DNA from: Linnemannia hyalina
Lineage: Eukaryota > Mortierellomycota > Mortierellomycetes > Mortierellales > Mortierellaceae
Assembly: GCA_019671135.1 (NCBI GenBank)
Contig: JAHRHY010000001.1
Location: 3,162,001-3,226,000, forward strand
Direction: 5' to 3'
Length of the DNA stretch: 64,000 bases
Below the pieces are notes generated by a model. That model was not told the DNA's origin. It saw only the letters and a list, made by a program, of their open reading frames with translations, and made no database searches. Every line of letters starts with the position of its first letter. The stretch's first letter is position 1. The position numbers were made by a program, and so were the translations under genes. Positions 38,670-51,336 of this stretch are shown here, piece by piece.

Positions 38670-40560
38670 CTACTTCAAAGGGATCTTCCTGAGAACGGGA
38701 ACCTTCTTAAGAGTGTGCATCAAGTACATGGCAGAGGTCAACAGGGTCAAGGAACCGGCCTGGTGAGCAGTTCCAAGAGAGACAGGGACCATGTAGAGCA
38801 AAGTAGCAATTCCGAGACCGACCTGGCAACAGGCAACTCCCATCAACAGGTTGACACCCAAGCGGGCCTGAGGAGGCAAGGGCAAGTTGCGCGAGTACAA
38901 AAACAAAGCAGAGACGGCAGTGAAGGTAGAGGTAGCCTATTCATATAACGAAGGAAGAAAAGCGAGGGAGAAAAAAGAACAATGAAATCGAGAGTGAAAG
39001 AGAAAATAAAGAAGAGATGAGGGGAAAGCAATGAAGGAGGAAAGGAAGAATTAGAATCATTTCAACCTTTTCATTGACATATACAATGCAAGAAAAAAGA
39101 CTTACAAGGACACGGTGGTTGAACTGGACGGTGACCTGGTTATCAAACATGTTTCTCCAGAGACCAACAGTGGGATGATCACTATCGTGAACGAACTTGC
39201 TGTCAAAGAGCTCGCCAACTGGGGGCATCAAGCGACCACCCATGAGAGGGAACTCGTTGTAGATCAATCCAGCATCCAATCCAGCAACAAAGGCTCCCGA
39301 GATGGCGGTGAAGAAAACAAGAGCAACAATTCCGTGAGCAGCGCCCTTGAAGCGCTTCAAGATGGGGTTGTTGGTAACAGAAGCCAAGGACTAAAAATTG
39401 AAAGCAATAGTTTAGTACATCGTTCCGACCCAGCAAGCGGCGGATAATTAGTCAAAGAATTCCACAAGAAATTCTTACCTCATAGGCACCCTTGGAGATC
39501 TTGTAGTCGGTGAGGACCTTCAATCCGGTCATGAATGCGCCAGCGTAGATCAAGAAAGCACTGCCCAAATGGGCAGCCAAGCGGTACTGCGAGACTCTAG
39601 GGGTAGCTCCAGGGGTGCTCATGAGCTGTTCATCCAATCCAGACTTGACCATGTACCATCCGAGAGCACCCTGGAAACCAATTAACCCACCAATGATCCA
39701 AGAACGACGCGCAATGGCCTTGGAGAGCATTCCGCGAGAGGCAAAGTAGAGACCGGGCAAGATAAAGGCAGCACCAATGGCACGACCAAGCATGCGGTGG
39801 GACCATTCATAGTAGAAAATGCGCTTGAATTCCTCAAGCGTCATGCCATGGTTCAAACTAAAGACAAAATCGGAAGGTTATTAGTTCGTCGGATCGATTG
39901 TTTGTTATCATTTGAGTTTCCGGAGGATTAATGGGCGTAATCCAAGTAACTGGCATTGAGCGGGTATCGATTTAGCTGATGAGGCATTGAGTAGGCAACA
40001 GGCGAGTCCTTATCCAAGCAAACTTACATCTTGTATTCCGGGAACTGCTTGTACTTTTCAAATTCTTCCTCCCACTCGGCCTGGGAGCGGGGAGGCTTCA
40101 TGCCCTTGATCAGGTTCCATTCAACGATCGACAGACCACTCTCGGTCAAACGGGTCATTCCTCCGACAACAACGATTCCAAAGGTCATGGCAGTGATTGT
40201 CATCATCCAGTAACCGACAATAGGCTTGACAACAACCTCAGGAGCTGCCGCTACTGCGTTTGCAGCTGCAGTTCTTGTAGCAGCTGTAGTGGTGGCGGTT
40301 GTGGATCCCGAGGTGGCTGCGACTGTGGACTGAAAGCGAGCCTTGACCATGAGAGCAGCGGATCGAGTTGTCGAGAAAGTAGAAGGGGTCGCCTTAGTCC
40401 ATGAGGCACCGAGAGGAGTGGAGCGCGCAAAGTTGTTTGTCCGGAGGGTGTTGAGGGTTCTTGTTGAGAGAGAGCGGGTAGTGTGGGGTGAGGCCGAGTG
40501 CGCAGTGGCGCGGACCAACGCCCTGGAGAGCAAGGACGAGAGCGCGTTTGTGCAGACCAT
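38670..40560 (-). CDS. COX15: Heme A synthase COX15, mitochondrial
   Basis: Inner-membrane enzyme that oxidises the C8 methyl of heme O to make heme A for cytochrome c oxidase. Four exons: 40560-40028, 39857-39479, 39390-39106 and 38936-38670, giving 487 aa. The first 110 residues are Ser/Thr/Ala/Arg-rich without acids, a mitochondrial presequence. Conserved blocks follow: [20 protein letters not shown], then [20 protein letters not shown] with [11 protein letters not shown] (heme-ligand His), [13 protein letters not shown] (His), [29 protein letters not shown] (His) and [11 protein letters not shown] (His). About eight membrane segments are visible. Exon 1-2 junction restores ILNHGMT in frame. 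It lies tail-to-head upstream of LYS1 on the same strand. Confidence 0.97.
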
Positions 40561-42077
40561 TGCTGAGAAGGGAGTGGATGTGTTGTACAGGAGAAGGGGA
40601 ATGAACTCCTGATCCTTTCGTTCTTTGCTATGAATGAAGGAGGAAGGGATGTGGAAGCAAGAAGAAGAAGAAGAAGAATCAACCTTGTTGAAGGTCAACA
40701 AACACTCAGTTACCGACAAAAGCGCAGATCTCCGAAGTGGGACTTCCGAGATGTCTTGAAACCAGCTCTGACGCCCAAGCACGTTTGCTTGTTGGAAAAG
40801 GCAGTCACTTTGCTCACTTATTCGATGCTTTGATTACATTCACATCACACACATGCCCACATACTGCCCACATACTTTTAAGCACGCACACACACCTTGA
40901 CACCTTGACGTTTCAATTGCTTCTTCTATGAAACGCGTCCCACAAGCATATAGGGGATCAAACATAATTATACAAGCAGGTTTTCATGCGGCATTGAGAA
41001 AAAGGCCTGTTCGAGGAAAAGTGGCGGCCAACCACGGCAATGAAAGAAAAAGACCTGCCGAGGAGGCATTGTTTTGTTCTTTCATCCTTTTGATGGCTTA
41101 TCCGTGGCGCAGAGGAGTAGTGCGGATATGCCGACCTTTGGGCTATGCCCAAAAGACAAAGGGACAGTGAGAGCAGAAATAGAACTCACCATGCTGGGTG
41201 GCATAAAAAAAAGATACGCGTCTGTGCTTCGATGGACAAGAGGCATGATGGAGATGATAAAAATAACAGCTGGGTAGATAAAAAGGTGTCGCGGTCGTAT
41301 GTTTTCGTTGGAGAATAGAGATTCAGTCTCTCTTTGTGTGCTTTGTTTTCCTTGCGCCTTGTGCCTTCGACCTTTTGGCCTTTAGGATTTGGCTACGGTG
41401 TTGTGTGCGTCTTTATGCGGTTAGGATGACAAGCGGATCTAGACCCTGTCAATTTGATTTTAATTGAATTGAACAGTGTTCCTTCGTGCTAACGAACTTG
41501 TTGATAGGGCATTGGGTGGCAACAACACAAGAGCGAAGGCGAGGACCAATCCATCGACTCTTTGTGTTTGCAGGAACGCAAACTCAACGACAACAAAGAA
41601 AAAACATGCAACAAAGAAAGAGAGAAGACGAGGGCTCCTGTCGTTGTACACATGTGCGAGTACATCATGATCATCATAGGGCTGAGGGGTTAGATATCAT
41701 TATCGTTTCAGCTATTGATACTCCATCACTCTATCACTCTATCATGTATCATGTATCAAAGAAGGCAATGGGTGAACATTCACCAGGACATGTTGTTTAT
41801 GTTTGTTTGTGTTTGCTCAACGCTCTCTTCTCCCTTCACTCTCTTCTCTCTTCCCTCTTCTCTGTTCTCTCTTCTCTCTGCTCTATCCCACACCCTCTTC
41901 TTTTCCTTTTTGTGTCCTGGTCTCTTTACCCTTTCACACATCGCTCTTCCTCCTCCTCCATCCTTAACGCAATAATTCACTTCCTGCAAGGGCCCCTCCC
42001 TTCTCTTCCTCCTCCTTCCCGCCACACAACTTCTTCACCTCCCATTCTCATTCTTTCTCATTTTTTTCAGATCCACC
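40561..42077. other. Divergent promoter region, COX15 and Gln-rich membrane protein
   Basis: This 1.5-kb spacer lies between divergent starts. The right end (about 41820-42070) is a CT-rich leader that finishes with a TTTTTTTCAG acceptor-like sequence 7 nt before the ATG at 42078, so a 5'UTR intron is possible. No coding exon upstream could be supported. Confidence 0.55.
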
Positions 42078-42924
42078 ATGGCCCTACCAGCCCCTATAAC
42101 AACCCACCCAACCTCCACATTGATTCCTTTTCCTATTGCAACAATACCCAACATACCTTCAACAGCACCCACACCATTAAGGCCGGCGTCAACAGCACAA
42201 ACAGTCAGCACGACATCCCACAGTCGCAAAGCGCCCATCACCACTCTTTCCTCCACCATCATCCCTACAGTAACCAATGACGCAAGTACAGCGGAAGGTA
42301 GTGGAATGAGTGGAGGGGCCGTGGCCGGTCTGGTGATCGGTATTCTCCTTGTTCTGGTCTGCTCGGTCGTAGGCGGGTTTATGCTACTCAAGAAGCGTCG
42401 AAAGCGGATGATGGGTCGCGGGCAGTACAGTGGATATCCAGACACGTCGTCTCGGTCTAGAGACCTGAAACAGGATGACGACGATAGCAACGAGAGCAGG
42501 CGTGGTGGCGGTCTCCGGGGACTTGTCACAGGCGTGCTTTCCAAGACACAAAACCTTGCTGCTCCTAAGGGTAACAAGCCCTCGGCTACGGTGGTGGCGG
42601 CAGCAGCGGCAAGTCCTAGTCCTGCGGTTCCCATGCAGCAGCTGCAGCTGCAGCAGGCGCAACATGCGAGGGCAGCCAGCCCGGCCCCTGCTCCTGCAGC
42701 CAACTGGGGCGCGTCTTCACCTCCCCCGACTTTAGTGGGCAACGTGGTCTCACCATCGACACCCGCAAACAATGGCATTGGCTCGAATTATCCGACTCCA
42801 GGGAACGCCTTGATTTCTCAACCGCACTACTTGCCCCCAACTCCACAGGACCAACAGCAACTCAACTGGCAACAGCAGCAGCTACTCCAGCAACAGCAGG
42901 TGCAGCAACAACAACAATTTCAGC

Positions 42925-42982
<58 letters not shown>

Positions 42983-44549
42983 TCATCAACAACAACAACA
43001 ACAACAACAGCAGCAGCAGTACCAGCATCAACAGCAGCAACAGCATCAGCACCAATTGCAGCACATGCCTATGCAAGGATATGCGGCGTTGCCTCCTGCT
43101 GTTCAAGCGCCAGTCATGACCCCTCAACACCAGCTGCAACACCCATCCTACCAACAACAGCAACAGCAGCCAGTCCAGATGCAACAAGTGCAACGCAGCA
43201 TGGTATCGCCTACCACCATTACGACCCCTATGACACAGCCATATTATTACCAGCCAGGGACGGGGCTTGTCTCAGTTCCACTTTCGCTACCTCCTGCTGA
43301 GCCATACACCCCTCAATCTTTCCAGCCTCCTCTAACAGCACCTCCGCCTGTGCACTATCCGGTCTCGGTTGCTTCTACATCTCATGTGCCACCACTATCG
43401 CACCACCATATTCAACAGCCACCGGTGGCTTACCAACCGCCACCTCCAGCGACCCAAGCCACAATTCCTACAACCGTTGCCGCCGTTGGAACCCCAGCTG
43501 CACCCCGGTCTCCAACCCCTGAATCCGGATCCATTTTCCTCCCTGGCGACTCTTCTCGACTGTTGCTCAGCCAAGGGCTGTTCAAGATTGTACCCGATGC
43601 CGAGGACGAGGAGGAGGCCAAGAGAGTTGCTGAGGCTGCTGCAACAACTTCACAGGGTGGACCGAACCCTTCCTTGCCGATGGATCTCAATCTTGGAGGC
43701 GACTTTTTGAGCTCCGTCCTGAACTTCTCGAACCATCAAGGACCCAGCAACACTAGCACTTTCAGCAGTATTCCTCCAGGTGCCTCTGCTGTTGCAGCGC
43801 CGGTCGTCAATGGAGAAGGAGCAGGAGTAGGTTCGGGAGCTCAGGGAGGACACGCAGTTCGCCAACAGCCTGGATACCATGACCGCCAAGCAGGACAGAA
43901 GGATCGTCCCCAGAACCAGCCCCGCTACTTGGTCGACAAGGAGGAATATGTGGCCGAGCAGCAACAGCAACATGTACAGAACGAACCGTCCTCAAACTCC
44001 CAACAGAGCGGCGAGCCAGTGATTGTCGGAAGTGACATTGTGTTTGAGCCATTGCCGAGTGTCAAGGCGGCAAGGGAGAGGAGTAGTCACAACCGCGGTC
44101 TGGATTCGACCTCATCTTCGTCTTCCTCTCTCTTGAACAACAACACCAAACAAGCGCCTACAAAGGAAAGTGGCCAGCCCAAGCCAACCCGAGGTCTGTC
44201 GAGGGCGCCTACTTTGGGCGAGATATTGCCAACGATGGGAACAGAGGAGTACCTGGAGCGGACGGATGACAAAGAAGAGTACAGTGCTCGACTCCACGGC
44301 GCTCGCGAGTCATCGACATTTGCTTCTCCTACGCCGACGACGAACGTAATCCATCCCGCAAGGGTGGGCGAGTTGTCCAAGGAGGCTCAGGGCGGAATTG
44401 TAGATATCGGCACGCCTATCAGCCCTAACGCTATCTTGCCTACGGCCACGGGTGAGGAAGCGGCTGCAGGTGTGATATCTCCTCCTAGGTCTAGTACACC
44501 CGCCACCCCACCGCCATTACGCCTTTCTACCAAACCCAAGTTCAAGTGA
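42078..44549 (+). CDS. Single-pass membrane protein with Gln-rich cytoplasmic tail, unrecognised
   Basis: I do not recognise a named family. This is an intronless frame of 823 aa starting in a near-ideal context (CCACCATGG). Residues 1-75 are Ser/Thr/Pro-rich, like a short O-glycosylated ectodomain. Residues 81-104 form one hydrophobic segment (GLVIGILLVLVCSVVGGFML), followed by KKRRKR, a strong stop-transfer signal. The long tail is Ser/Pro/Ala-rich with a Gln/His-rich block (about 254-335) containing a pure CAA run, several Pro-rich stretches and an acidic region. The layout resembles fungal wall-stress sensors of the Mid2/WSC kind and other syndecan-like proteins, but there is no WSC or other Cys domain and no obvious cleaved signal peptide, so it may insert by its membrane segment. 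A sensor role is inference only. Confidence 0.72.
42924..42980 (+). repeat. Pure (CAA)19 run encoding poly-Gln
   Basis: Nineteen uninterrupted CAA codons lie in the Gln-rich block of the membrane protein, with further CAA/CAG runs on both sides (42861-43045). Lack of interruptions suggests recent slippage. Confidence 0.9.
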
Positions 44550-45964
44550 ACGTATTTGTTTATTCGTAATACACACGCCAATTCTCTTGTATTTTGCTTT
44601 TTGTTTGTTTGTCTGTTTGTTTGTTATTTTGGACGCGAGTTTGCTGTGAAAAAGATTGTCTAGTGAAACTCCAGTGACTCCAACGACTCGATCGTGCGAA
44701 GTTATGAATGGAATGACGAGAATAAAAAGGGTTGTAAACAGCACGACCATCCAACTTTTTTTCTCACAACTCCCTGCTCCTTCTAATCCGTGTGAAATGT
44801 GCATGATTTTTTTTTGTGCGCGTGCTCTTGCATGTTTGTGTTTGTGTTTGTGTTCTGTGTTCGTGTTTGTAGATTTGTTCCTGTGAGCCATGAGGTTAAT
44901 GATATTCGAGAAAGAAAAAATGAGGACAAATATGTGTAGCCATGTTGTTGTTGGGGGGTTTTTTTTACGACGAGCGGGCTGGATTAGCTCCAAGATAAAC
45001 AGGAACCCTCCACAAACACATCAACAAAGAAAAGGAAGGCGAGATGAGTTGAATAAAGGGCGGTCCATGAAGGCTGAAATATGTTATGTTCTTGGAGCGA
45101 CCAGAAGGGTGCTCGTGGATTGGGGATAGACAGGTTTGTTGATTGGCGAGGAAATGAAGATATGGAGGACAAATGGAAAGCGTGGAAAGGTGGAGGAGAG
45201 GCAGAGAGAGTGTGTGCGTTTTTTTTTTTTTTTTTTGTGTTTGTGAAAATCGAGAGCGAAAGAAAAAACGTGATTGACAAGAAGAAATATTTTCCGTAAA
45301 TTCTCCTGCTGTTCCCTTCTCGTCAGTTCTTATTTTCCTTGGTAGAGCTGTTGTTGTTGCTGTTGTTGCTGTTGTTGTGTTGCTGTATCTGTGCACAATT
45401 CAACAAACATCAATGTGCCATTCAATGAGGATGATGAAAAAATCCAGGGTTATGAAACAACCTCAGGGCGAAGAACATGGTCAAGAAAAAAATGACAGCA
45501 TTATTGAAGAAAATGAGAAACCCATTGAGCATTCTTCATGAACAGTTAAACAAAGAAAACTGAAGGAAAAGAAAGAAGGAGGTGAGTTTTGGTTCATTTG
45601 GGATTAGGCATCAGACATGGACTATGAACCCGTTGGATAGAACAGAGTTCATTTATTTTTTCCACGCGGAAGGGAATGAAGGCGAGCCAATGGGAAGTGG
45701 ACCCTGGTAGCCAATGAACACCAGTTACCGAGGATAGTCGAGAATACTCATCCTCTATCTGTCTCTCCTTTTCTTTTGCTTTCATTTTTATATTTCAAAC
45801 TAACACTATCAGAACCACTAACTATCTCACGCTCTGCTACTCCGGTCATTAGTCTGAGGGCTAGGTAAGATGAAAAAACGAGGGCGACGATCAAGAAACG
45901 GGAAAGAGTAGCGAGGTCTCGATTGACTACTGTAAGTTGCAAAAAGGGTTGGCGGAGGAAGTCC

Positions 45965-46203
45965 GATTGATGCGAAGGCGCTCCAAAAAAACAAGACCAG
46001 CTCGATGAGGACGCAAGGTGCGGAGCAGCTGCCGATAGGATTTTTAGTCACCATGACTCGCTCAAAGAGCTGACTTTCATCACACTCTTTTTTTCATTCC
46101 TTTTTAGTCGCTCGCCCTTTGAGCTGGATTGATGAGAAGGCGCCAGAAAACTCCCCGCCCAACATGGTCACGAAAGAGGAGGTACGGAGTAGCTCCCGAT
46201 AGG
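45965..46203. repeat. Pair of diverged direct repeats, period about 162 bp
   Basis: Copy A (45965-46039) and copy B (46127-46203) both begin GATTGATG-GAAGGCGC and end CGGAG-AGCT-CCGATAGG. The spacer also matches: TTTTTAGTC ... CGCTC ... GAGCTG follows copy A and TTTTTAGTCGCTCG ... TTTGAGCTG precedes copy B. The layout suggests an old tandem duplication or two copies of a small non-coding element. No terminal inverted repeats or tRNA-like boxes are visible. Confidence 0.5.
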
Positions 46204-46452
46204 GCAAAGTTGGGTCATTAGGTCCATTTGCCACTCACTTGAGAAATAAAGTTGAGACACCCTGGGTCCCACACGCCATTACAAAGATAACTGTGGACGC
46301 TGAAGATGATGGAAACGCTGGTTTTGACAATACACTCTTCATGACCGAGATTCGCTGCACCTTGCGTGAAAAATAAAATGAGAAGGTTTTTGAGAACCGT
46401 AAGGATTTCTCCATGGTCTGTTAAACATGCCTAGCAGCCTGGACCCTTTTTC

Positions 46453-46483
<31 letters not shown>

Positions 46484-48945
46484 CACGAATGGTGGTACAA
46501 TGTAGACAAAAAGCAGGGTTGTTTGCATTCGAGAGCGATAATTTTGTGCTTATTGAGGGTTGAAATGGGCCGAATGATGGGGACGGAAGATAAATTTCTT
46601 TCTTTGCCCTCACTCTTTTTTATTCGCCTTGAACCATGATCTTGTTCATTCCCAAGATAACTACTTCATGAACCCTCACCATCTTTCTTCATTATCGATA
46701 CATGATCACTGTTACAAGATTCTCATCCGTGTATAAGAAAAGTATCGATCTCTCACGCTACTGCCTGGGAAAATAACCCATGTGTCTTCCCATGAGGTAT
46801 GGGTGTCTTCCTCTACCAAAAGTGATAAGTCAAAAAAGGAGAAACTAACGGAAGAGTGGGGGGTGGAAGGGTACTACTCTTTCCATACCCATGTGGTTGG
46901 TTGTTGATGGGAAAGGCACACTTGGAGATCGGGGTCATTGCCCGAGAAGGTATGAGGCGTTGAAAGGGGAGGAAAGGAAAAAAATGCACAATGATAAACT
47001 CAAAAAAGAGAGTTTTGCATTTCCCGAGGAAAAGTGAGTTTGGTGCGTGGGTGGGTGACTAAGAATTCTAGTTATTGCACACATAGCAGTGTGCATTACT
47101 CACATGCATGTATCCAATCTAAAGTTGTGCATAAAAAAATATATATGCTTACAGCTAACAAGGACAGGAGTGGGCTCTCTTGTTGTTGTTTTTTGTTATT
47201 GGCACCTGTCGCGTACACAAAGTGCAAGGCAGGAAGACAAATGTTCCGCAACTGACCAAGGCTACGAGGAGTAAGTACATCATTATGCCCAAGTATGACC
47301 GGATTCATGGGAAAAAGCACACCATTCGCACGACTTGGAGGAGAGCTGGAAATCTCGCTCCCATTCTCAGGAACACCTCTTGTCATTCTGGTTCGTTAAG
47401 AGCTTAAGATCAATGTCAGCTCCTGGGTATCCACTTTGTCTTCAAAAAGGTGCCTGAAAAGGGAAGGCTAAGCTCAGGGTAACCAATTGAAAGATCTAGA
47501 TGATGGACTTGACTCCCTTGTGACAACAAAAGAAACACCCTGCTGAGTTGAAAGAGGAGGAGGAGAGGAGGAGGGGGGGGTAACGAAATAGCGTCTTTGA
47601 ATGTTGTATTGCTTTCCTTTTGAGGCAGAGAAAGACGAAGAAGATTAAGCGATGTTCATGTACTCCTGATTCGTTTGCTTGTGAATGAGTAGCCAGCTTT
47701 TTGCTTCTTGCCCGCTCTGGTGCTGTCCTTTGAGGAATAACACTATCAAGGAGAAAACGCGGGAGTGGAATGATTCTTCCTCTTCATCAGCACGAGATTG
47801 GAGATAGAAAGTACTAATGGAATGATGAGGATGAAGATGACGATTCTCTGCTTCGGAAACAAAAATGAATAAGGTCAAGTCAGATAAGGAAAGCCAGAAC
47901 AAAGCACGCAGGCGAAGAGGCAGACAGAGGAGGAAGTAAACACCAAGGTGGAATGATATGAAAAAAGGAGAGATCGTGTTGTGATTCTTTCTTGGAATTC
48001 TTTTGTTGCGGGCGTCAGAGTTGTTCCAAGTTTCTTTCCCTCCCTCCCACTGTACCAACAGGGGTATCACGAGCGTACTACCTCTTATTTTTCATTGATA
48101 GCTAAAAAAGTACGTTTGTGTTAGATCCCAGACACCAACAGCACAACAACAATACCGACAACCTTATTCCCTTCAAGTCTCTTGTGGACCCTTTGCGCTT
48201 TATGTTGACTGTTAGCCAATCAAATTGTAGGATGGGTGTTTTGTTCGGAACATTCTTTCCCTAGGCCTCCCCTCTCTCACAAAAAAAGAGCCTGAGGATT
48301 GAAAGGAAAGGCCCACTTCTTTCATTTTTTGCTCTAATGTGGGTTCTCGATCGGTACATTGGGTACGATGCAAGAGAAACACACAAGATGTGGTCCAGGC
48401 TTCGCAGTTCTGACAGACTTTCAGGTGAAGAAGGTTAGCTTGCCCTGTCCGAGGTATTGTCCGATCCATTTGTGGCGTATTCCTTGAAGGAAAGAAGGGA
48501 AGTGAAGATAGGCCATGTATCAAAGGGAGAGATTAAATCCGGGGAGAAGTGGGTGAGCGAGTGAGTGAGTGAATGAGACAGGCTCGATGAGAAGAGGAAT
48601 GGCCTTCCGTTCAAAGTGAAGACACCTTTTTCTTTTGTTCTTTTTCCCCATGTGAGATCCAGCATCAGGGTTGCCAATGAGTTGGATTGGAGTAATACAA
48701 ATCTGTTTCAATCAGGTCAAGGTCATCACGAACACTGATATCAAACCACATTCATCGCACGATAGAGAGCGATACAGCAAACCAACCAACCAACCAACAG
48801 AGGCAGTAGTAGCCCGAGAGGATTCAACCTTGCCCTGCCTTGGTGCCCTGGACCTTCTTCGTTTTCTTCTGTGAATGTACATTGTTCCAACCCCTCTAAA
48901 GAGCAGAGATACATCCCCTGAAGTAATAAGAAACTTACGAAACAC

Positions 48946-48952
48946 TATAAAA
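48946..48952 (+). promoter_or_regulatory. TATA box of the OPT transporter gene
   Basis: TATAAAA lies 218-224 nt upstream of the ATG at 49170. It is followed by a CT-rich leader (about 49020-49150) and a CA-rich end at the ATG, a common layout for strongly expressed fungal genes. Confidence 0.55.
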
Positions 48953-49169
48953 GCAGTTCCGATCGCCCACTTTTTTCTTGCTTCCTTGTCCATCTTCATT
49001 GATAACCATTCACCATTAATCAATCTCCCTTTTCTCTCTCTCTTTCTCTCTCTCTTTTCTCTGTCTCCCGCGTCCTTCACTTTTCTTGTCTTCTCTTCTC
49101 CTCATCACTCATCTCTCTCATCTTTTTGTACATTTCTCACTTCTTTCTTAATCACCCCATTAATTCAAC

Positions 49170-51336
49170 ATGTCCGCTCCAGTCAACGAAAAGACTCGGT
49201 ACGACGAATACCCTCAGGAAAAGACCCTCCAGCAAGAGACCGTCGAGGTCAAGGAGAACATAGAGGATGAGGAGGAGGAGTACGTCTACGAGGAGCGTCA
49301 GTTCACCTGGTAAGCACTTTCGTCTGTTTACTCAACTTTACTGCTCGACTTGTGCCCAACACTGCCACAAACATTATCCAACCCTTCCTAACCCTATTCC
49401 CTTTACTTGCTACCTCCTTCGATCAAACAGGCGCGCGGCTATCGTTGGATCCTTGCTCGGATGCGTCGTCGCTGCCAGTAACTTGTACTTGGGTCTCAAG
49501 ATCGGCTGGACCTTCGGTGCCGCTCTCTGGGGCTCCATCTTTGGTTTCTTGATCTTGAAGTCGATCTCTCGCATGACCAACACCGTCTTTGGCCCCAAGG
49601 AGAACGCTGTCTGCCAGACTGCTGCCACCTCTGCCGGCGGTCTCTCCAGCGGTTTCGTCACTGCCATCCCTGCCATGTATCGCATGGGTCTTATGGGCGA
49701 CAACTCTCCCAAGGACGATGTCGTCGCTCTCTTGCTCTGGACCGCCTCTGCCGCCTTCTTTGGTATGTTCTTTGCTGTCCCCCTCCGCGCCCACTTTGTC
49801 ATCAACCAGGACCTCGTCTTCCCCACCCCTCGTGCCGCTGCCGAGACCATCAAGAACTTGCACAAGAACTCCTCGGCTGCTGCCAAGGATGCCCGTGACT
49901 CTGGCCGTGCCATGACGTACTCATTTCTCATTGCCATGGCCTTTGCCATCATCGGTTTTTTCATTCCCGGCCTCTTCACTGAGATTCATATCCTCTGGTA
50001 CATTGGTAACGCTGCCTCCTACGCCGCCATGATGAACGCCGATCGCGCCTGGGGCTGGATCTTCACCTGGGACTTTGCCTTCTTCGGTGCTGGTTTGATG
50101 ACCCCTGGAAGCACTGTCTTCTCCTTCCTCCTCGGAGAGTTGATTGCCTTTGGTATCGCTGGCCCCCTCATGACCTCAGCTGGTTACTTGACCGGTCGCA
50201 GTGGTTTCCTTCCACCACCTGTGATCGGTTCTGCTCAGTCCTGGTTCCTCTGGCCCGGTGTCGGTATGATGGTCTTCACTGCCTTCTCTGAGCTCGGCGC
50301 AAACGGTAAGTCAATCGGCCACGCCGTCATGACCGCTGTCCGTGAAGGTCGCAACTATATCCGCAAGCTCTCTAAAAAGGAGGCCATTGTCAGCCATTCC
50401 ACCTACGTCTCCAAGGACACCACCCCCGAGCACGAGCTCATCCCTACCAGCTGGTGGGTCGGCGGTCTTCTCGTCTCTGGTGTCTTCACTATCTTGGTCA
50501 TGTACTTCAACTTCCACGTCCCCGTCTATGCCACCATCGGAGCTATCATCCTCTCCTTCTTCCTCGCCTTTGTCGGTCTCCAAGCCTCCGGTGAGACCGA
50601 TATCAACCCTACCGGTGCCGTCGCCAAGGTCACCCAGTTGGTCTTCTCTCGTATCCCCAACCCCGATATTAGGGTTGTTCAAAAGACCAACCTCATGTGC
50701 GCCAACATTGCTGCTTCGGTCTGCTCCCAGGCCGTCGACATGGTCGGAGATCTCAAGACCGGTCACTTGATTGGTGCCTCCCCCCGTGCCATGTTGTGGG
50801 CCCAGTTGGTCGGCTCTACCTTTGCTATCGCCATTGCTGTTCCCCTCTTCTTGCTCTACACCCAAGCTTACCCATGCGTCCTCGACGAGTCGATCACTGA
50901 GTGCCAGTTCGCCGTTCCCGCCGTCGTTGCTTGGGCTAACGTCTGCAAGATCTTGACCGGTGATGGCTCTGTCCCCCACGCCTCCATGATCCTCACCATC
51001 GTCTGCTGCATCTTGGCCGTCATCAACGTCATTGTCCGCGTCAAGTTAGTCCCCGACCGCCTTAAGCCCTACTGGATCAACTTGAACGCTGTCGGTCTCG
51101 GCTTCATCAACCCCGCGCCCGCCATCCCCATCGCCATGCTCATTGGTTGGACCTCGGGCCAGATCTGGATTCGCACCAGCCCCAGGACCCACGAGCGTCT
51201 CATGTACTCCGTCTCGGCCGGTCTCATTGCCGGTGTCGGTATCGCTGGTCTTGTTAACGCTGCCATGACTATCGGTGGTGTCGAAGCAGGCGTCGTCACA
51301 GTCGGATGCGGCCTCAATGGCGTCAAGCTTTGCTAA
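49170..51336 (+). CDS. Oligopeptide transporter (OPT superfamily, YSL-like clade)
   Basis: Polytopic membrane transporter predicted to import oligopeptides or metal-chelate complexes with protons. Two exons: 49170-49309 and 49431-51336, giving 681 aa. The N-terminal 45 residues are Glu-rich and cytosolic, then about 14 hydrophobic segments follow, beginning AAIVGSLLGCVVAASNLYLG and LKIGWTFGAALWGSIFGFL. Family signs include FGPKENAVCQTAATSAGGL, GLQASGETDINPTGAVAKVT, TNLMCANIAASVCSQAVDMV and GDLKTGHLIGASPRAM, typical of the YSL-like branch rather than the OPT1 branch with NPGPF. Codon use is strongly C-ending, unlike the small genes downstream, and a good TATA box with a pyrimidine leader is present; both suggest high expression. 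Substrate cannot be read from sequence. Confidence 0.93.

Larger units (their letters stand above)
44550..49169. other. 4.6-kb gene-poor region
   Basis: No supportable protein or RNA gene was found. The stretch contains GTT-rich microsatellites (about 45348-45378 and 46453-46485), a diverged repeat pair (45965-46203) and several weak open frames. The longest, 141 codons on the minus strand at 48070-47645, has no recognisable domain. The final 300 bases are the OPT transporter promoter: TATA box at 48946-48952 and a CT-rich leader. No tRNA-like B box was seen. Confidence 0.55.

Noticed and set aside
41486..42280. 264-codon frame overlapping the start of the Gln-rich membrane protein
   Set aside because: It is mostly CT-tract translation and runs in another frame across the 42078 gene, whose ATG context and membrane segment are better supported.
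47645..48070. 141-codon minus-strand frame
   Set aside because: No recognisable motif, no convincing flanking exons, and composition like neighbouring non-coding DNA.
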